A DNA stretch of 64,000 nt from Kibdelosporangium aridum (GTDB lineage Bacteria; Actinomycetota; Actinomycetes; Mycobacteriales; Pseudonocardiaceae). Where the stretch lies: NCBI RefSeq assembly GCF_900176515.1, contig NZ_FWXV01000001.1, positions 682,001 to 746,000 on the forward strand, given 5' to 3'. Both the position numbers and the translations under genes were made by a program. The notes under the pieces are model-generated. The model had not been told where the DNA came from and made no database searches. It saw only the letters and a program-made list of their open reading frames with translations. Below are positions 61,433-64,000 of the stretch, in pieces. How positions within the stretch are numbered: the stretch's first letter is position 1; every line of letters starts with the position of its first letter.

Positions 61433-62634
61433 CGACCCTTCCGGCGAAGCGTTCTGTCCTGCGTGACACCAGGTTCCTCCGGCTATGGCTGGCCGCCACC
61501 GCATCCACCGTCGCGACCTGGGCACTGCCGTTCATCCTCGGGCTTGCGGTGCTCGAACGGACGTTGACCGCGAGTGGTCTCGGCGTCGTCCTCGCGGCGC
61601 GCATAGCCGGATTCCTGGTGGCAGTGCCGATCGGTGGCGTGCTCGCCGATCGGTACTCGCGGCGGGCCATCGTGTTCTGGGCTGGTGTTCTGTCGCTTGT
61701 GAGCACGCCGCTGGTGGCGTTCGGCGGACTGCCCGTAATGGTCATTGCTTCGGTGCTGCTCGGCGCCGGGCAGGGTGCGTGCCGTCCGGCGTTCCAGGCG
61801 CTCACGGCCGAGGTCGTGGACGGTTCCCAGCGGCAGCAGGCGAACGCGGCGATGACGTTCGCCGTGCGGGTCTCGACCCTCGTCGCGCCTGGGGTGACCG
61901 CTCTGCTGGCGAACGTGGTGAGCACATCGGCGATATTGCTGGGAACCTGCGCGCTGTGGCTGATCGTCGCGCTCGTCCCGCCACGGGGAGCAAGCCAAAC
62001 GCCGCGTGAGCGCGGCAAACTCCACCAGGAATTCCTTGATGGACTGCGGGAAGCGCGCAGGCACCCGTGGTTCCTTGCCGGACTCGGCGCGTTGGCCCTC
62101 ACAGCCGCCGTGGGGCAGACCGCGATCGCCGTCGCGTTGCCGCTGGTCAGCCGGGACCGATACGGCACGGAATTCGTTCTGGCCGCGGGAACGACCGCGT
62201 ATTCGGTCGGTGCCCTGGCCGGCGCGTTGATCATTGCGCGGTGGCGGCCACGCAACCAGGGCTGGGCGGCGTTCGGCGGCCTCGCCCTGTTCGGGTTCGC
62301 GCCGCTGAGCATGCTGTTTCCAGTGCACCCGGTCGTGATCGTGGCCGCCTTCGTCGCGGTCGGGATCGGCATCGAACTGTTCAACGTGCCGTGGTTCACC
62401 GCGATGCAACGGGAAGTCGAGCCGGACAAGCTGGCCCGCGTGTCCTCATTGGACTTCCTGATCTCCTACGGACTGGCCCCCGTCGGGCTCGCCCTGATCG
62501 TGCCGGCGATCGACGGGTACGGCTTGAGCGCGGTGCTCGCCGTGTGTGCCGCGATGTGTTTCCTCGCACCGGCAGCGGCCGCGTTGGTACCGAGTTCACG
62601 GCACCTGTCGGTCAAGACTCCGCGATCCGCTTGA
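61429..62634 (+). CDS. MFS transporter
   Basis: 401 residues from GTG 61429. Twelve helices with motif A GGVLADRYSRRAIV near 65-78 and an MFS enterobactin-exporter-like layout (FILGLAVLERTLTASGLGVVL early). The loop between the two halves is Arg-rich. It is coupled by 4-bp overlap to the amidotransferase gene, so it may export a compound that the amidotransferase modifies. 3' end overlaps the ArsR gene by 23 bp. Confidence 0.88.
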   Translation: MTTLPAKRSVLRDTRFLRLWLAATASTVATWALPFILGLAVLERTLTASGLGVVLAARIAGFLVAVPIGGVLADRYSRRAIVFWAGVLSLVSTPLVAFGGLPVMVIASVLLGAGQGACRPAFQALTAEVVDGSQRQQANAAMTFAVRVSTLVAPGVTALLANVVSTSAILLGTCALWLIVALVPPRGASQTPRERGKLHQEFLDGLREARRHPWFLAGLGALALTAAVGQTAIAVALPLVSRDRYGTEFVLAAGTTAYSVGALAGALIIARWRPRNQGWAAFGGLALFGFAPLSMLFPVHPVVIVAAFVAVGIGIELFNVPWFTAMQREVEPDKLARVSSLDFLISYGLAPVGLALIVPAIDGYGLSAVLAVCAAMCFLAPAAAALVPSSRHLSVKTPRSA

Positions 62635-62929
62635 TGGTCCGCAGTCGACGGTCCCATTCGTCGGCGAGGCCCGCCATCCAGGTCGCGGTCGAGGCCAACC
62701 GATCGGATTTGACCGAATAGCGCACCTCACGGCCGTGCCGCCCGCCGTCGACCAGGCCTGCCTGCTGCAGCACGGACAGGTGTTTGACGATCGCTTGCCT
62801 GGTCACCGGGACGTCGGTGGCCAGTGTGGTCGCAGTGGCCTCGCCGCGGGTGGCGAGGGCGTCCAGCAGGCGTCGACGGGTCGGATCCGCTAGCGCCGCC
62901 AGCACCTCGTCGACACCGTTGGTCATCAT
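62612..62929 (-). CDS. ArsR-family (winged-helix) regulator
   Basis: 105 residues. HTH DPTRRRLLDALATRGEATATTLATDVPVTRQAIVKHLSVLQQAGLV across residues 15-60, typical of ArsR, without the Cys metal site of metal sensors. Then a C-terminal helix with a Trp-rich end. It follows the SRPBCC gene by 9 bp, a frequent ArsR-AHSA1 pair in actinobacteria where the ArsR controls the pair. Confidence 0.92.
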   Translation of the reverse strand: MMTNGVDEVLAALADPTRRRLLDALATRGEATATTLATDVPVTRQAIVKHLSVLQQAGLVDGGRHGREVRYSVKSDRLASTATWMAGLADEWDRRLRTIKRIAES

Positions 62930-62938
62930 CCGCTCCCG

Positions 62939-63364
62939 TCAGGCCTCGACGTACGCCCGCAGTTCGTCGAGTTCACGGTGCCATCCTTCCGTGTTCTCCT
63001 TGACCGCCAGTTCCTGATCCCCGCTAAGCGCGGTGAAGCCGCTCTCGATGACCCGCAGGCGCGTTCCGTCGCCGTCCTCGGACAGGGTGAACTCGACCAG
63101 CGTCTGGTTGCCCGGTGCGGGATCGGTGTCGGCAGGACGAGCCCACCAGTAGGAGAACCGATGCGGCGGCTCGACGGCTGCCACCTTGCCGTGGAACCGT
63201 CCGTGCGGCGCCCAGCCGAAGACGATCGCGCCACCTGGCCGCAGGTCGACTTCGGCCTCATCGCCGAACCACTCCTTGATGTGCTTTTCCTCGGTCAACG
63301 CGGCCCACACCTTGTCGATGGACGCGGAGATGGTGATGTCGCGCTGAATGGTGTCGGAAACCAT
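62939..63364 (-). CDS. SRPBCC/AHSA1-domain protein
   Basis: 141 residues from ATG 63364 with GAGGAGGG upstream. It opens with ITISASIDKVWAALTEEKHIKEWFG and contains VDLRPGGAIVFGWAP and RFSYWWA, the AHSA1 start-domain pattern. Ligand or client unknown. First gene of the ArsR pair. Twin operators lie upstream at 63384-63435. Confidence 0.9.
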   Translation of the reverse strand: MVSDTIQRDITISASIDKVWAALTEEKHIKEWFGDEAEVDLRPGGAIVFGWAPHGRFHGKVAAVEPPHRFSYWWARPADTDPAPGNQTLVEFTLSEDGDGTRLRVIESGFTALSGDQELAVKENTEGWHRELDELRAYVEA

Positions 63365-63383
63365 GAACCCTCCTCGGTTGATA

Positions 63384-63435
63384 TGCAACCCAATAGTTGC
63401 ACATCGCACCGCTATGTGCAACCGGTGAGTTGCAC
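63384..63435. promoter_or_regulatory. Twin operators upstream of the SRPBCC-ArsR pair
   Basis: TGCAAC-CCAATA-GTTGCA at 63384-63401 and GTGCAAC-CGGTGA-GTTGCAC at 63416-63435, both perfect inverted repeats (6 and 7 bp arms) with 6-bp spacers, about 32 bp apart centre to centre. They lie between the SRPBCC start (63364) and the TetR start (63472), so either the ArsR or the truncated TetR may bind. ArsR-SRPBCC autoregulation is the simplest reading. Confidence 0.75.
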
Positions 63436-63471
63436 GTCGGAAAGTGCGTGCACGCAAGATATGCTGCGGAA

Positions 63472-64000
63472 ATGAGCGGACTGCGTGAACGCAAGAAGAT
63501 CGCTACCCGGGAGGCCCTCAGCGCTGCGGCGCTGCGGCTGGCGCTGGAGCGTGGTCCGGAGAACGTCCGCGTCGACGATATCGCCGAGGCCGCGGGCGTG
63601 TCGCCCAGGACGTACAACAACTACTTCTCCAGCCGTGAGCAGGCCATCGTCGCGGCGATTGGTGCCGAGCGTGCCCACGGGATCGCGGATGCGCTGCTCG
63701 CGCGCCCGGCCGAAGAGTCCCTGGCCGAGGCGGTCGTGGCGGCCATCGCTGAGCAGTACACCAGTGAGCCGGCGGGTGACGCGCTCACGTTGATCACCAC
63801 CGCGCCCGCGTTGCGGGAGGAGTACGTCAAGACGGTCCTGTCGATCGAATCGCCCCTCGCATCCGCCATCGCGGCCCGGACCGGCGTCGACGACGAACTG
63901 GCCACAGCGGTGCTCGCCGCGGCGATCTCGGCGGCGGCCAGGGTCGCGGTTGAGCGATGGATTACTCGTACGGAGTCAGGTCTTGTTGTCGTGCCCGCGA
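63472..64000 (+). CDS. TetR family regulator, truncated by right edge
   Basis: 176 codons visible from ATG 63472 without a stop. The HTH at about residues 7-50 shows KKIATREALSAAALRLALERG, VDDIAEAAGVSPRTYNNYF (the NNYF recognition helix of a well-known TetR subgroup). The C-terminal ligand region is cut off by the window end, so its ligand and length are unknown. Confidence 0.87.
   Translation, partial: MSGLRERKKIATREALSAAALRLALERGPENVRVDDIAEAAGVSPRTYNNYFSSREQAIVAAIGAERAHGIADALLARPAEESLAEAVVAAIAEQYTSEPAGDALTLITTAPALREEYVKTVLSIESPLASAIAARTGVDDELATAVLAAAISAAARVAVERWITRTESGLVVVPA

Overview
The window is high-GC, densely packed DNA from a filamentous-type actinomycete. The strong GC3 bias, frequent GTG starts, SARP/BTAD regulators, many TetR regulators, F420/LLM-type oxidoreductases, a DinB/mycothiol-transferase-like protein, Ku and LAXTG-type surface proteins all fit. 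The best guess is the Pseudonocardiales (Amycolatopsis, Kibdelosporangium, Lentzea, Saccharothrix relatives), but this is inferred from style and not from a marker gene. No rRNA, tRNA, CRISPR array, IS element or prophage was seen. It looks like chromosomal arm or accessory DNA rich in small regulator-plus-enzyme modules.

Layout. 0-2.4 kb: edge of a secreted protein, a secreted sialidase, a small tyrosine phosphatase, a DoxX-like membrane protein. 2.4-6.9 kb: a tight leftward operon of two esterases, an ATP-grasp ligase and a glutamate-cysteine-ligase-family enzyme, possibly an uncharacterised amide-bond-forming pathway. 6.9-16.5 kb: SMI1/KNR4-like protein, TetR, NmrA-type reductase, LLM monooxygenase with its FMN reductase, a SARP-NB-ARC regulator, DMT and MFS transporters, then a coupled BTAD regulator / ECF sigma / anti-sigma trio. 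16.5-22 kb: DinB, a TetR with palindromic operator controlling an F420-type oxidoreductase, and a hydrolase / ferredoxin-reductase / TetR operon. 22.2-25.3 kb: a three-gene phosphorelay (PP2C response regulator, CHASE3 histidine kinase, Rcp1-like receiver). 25.3-29.5 kb: amidohydrolase, P1 peptidase, agmatinase-type ureohydrolase, NAD(P)-binding protein.

29.7-35.9 kb is the most distinctive part: an iron-box-controlled heme acquisition locus (lipoprotein, permease, ATPase, two membrane- or wall-anchored proteins, plus a divergent secreted protein). Three of its secreted proteins share an Ig/neocarzinostatin-like module and one carries two HtaA domains and a LAXTG sorting signal. 36-45.9 kb: SDRs, TetR regulators with recognisable twin operators, VOC protein, Ku, CsbD-like, Ppx/GppA, M14 carboxypeptidase, an Asp-nucleophile alpha/beta hydrolase and a secreted metzincin. 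46.5-54.2 kb: GntR, Lrp divergent from a giant 2-oxoacid:ferredoxin oxidoreductase, DUF4287/SRPBCC protein, RDD protein, secreted subtilase with an altered oxyanion position. 54.2-57 kb: an lpqS-cysK2-MFS cluster with the same gene order as Mycobacterium tuberculosis Rv0847-Rv0849. 57-64 kb: DesK/LuxR-type two-component system, an acetyltransferase behind a leader peptide, LysR, CTP-synthase-like amidotransferase with MFS exporter, ArsR-SRPBCC pair and a truncated TetR.

Two genome-scale patterns stand out. Twelve of the thirteen tail-to-tail gene pairs overlap at their 3' ends. Two intergenic regions 22 kb apart carry copies of the same degenerate palindromic/tandem repeat family.
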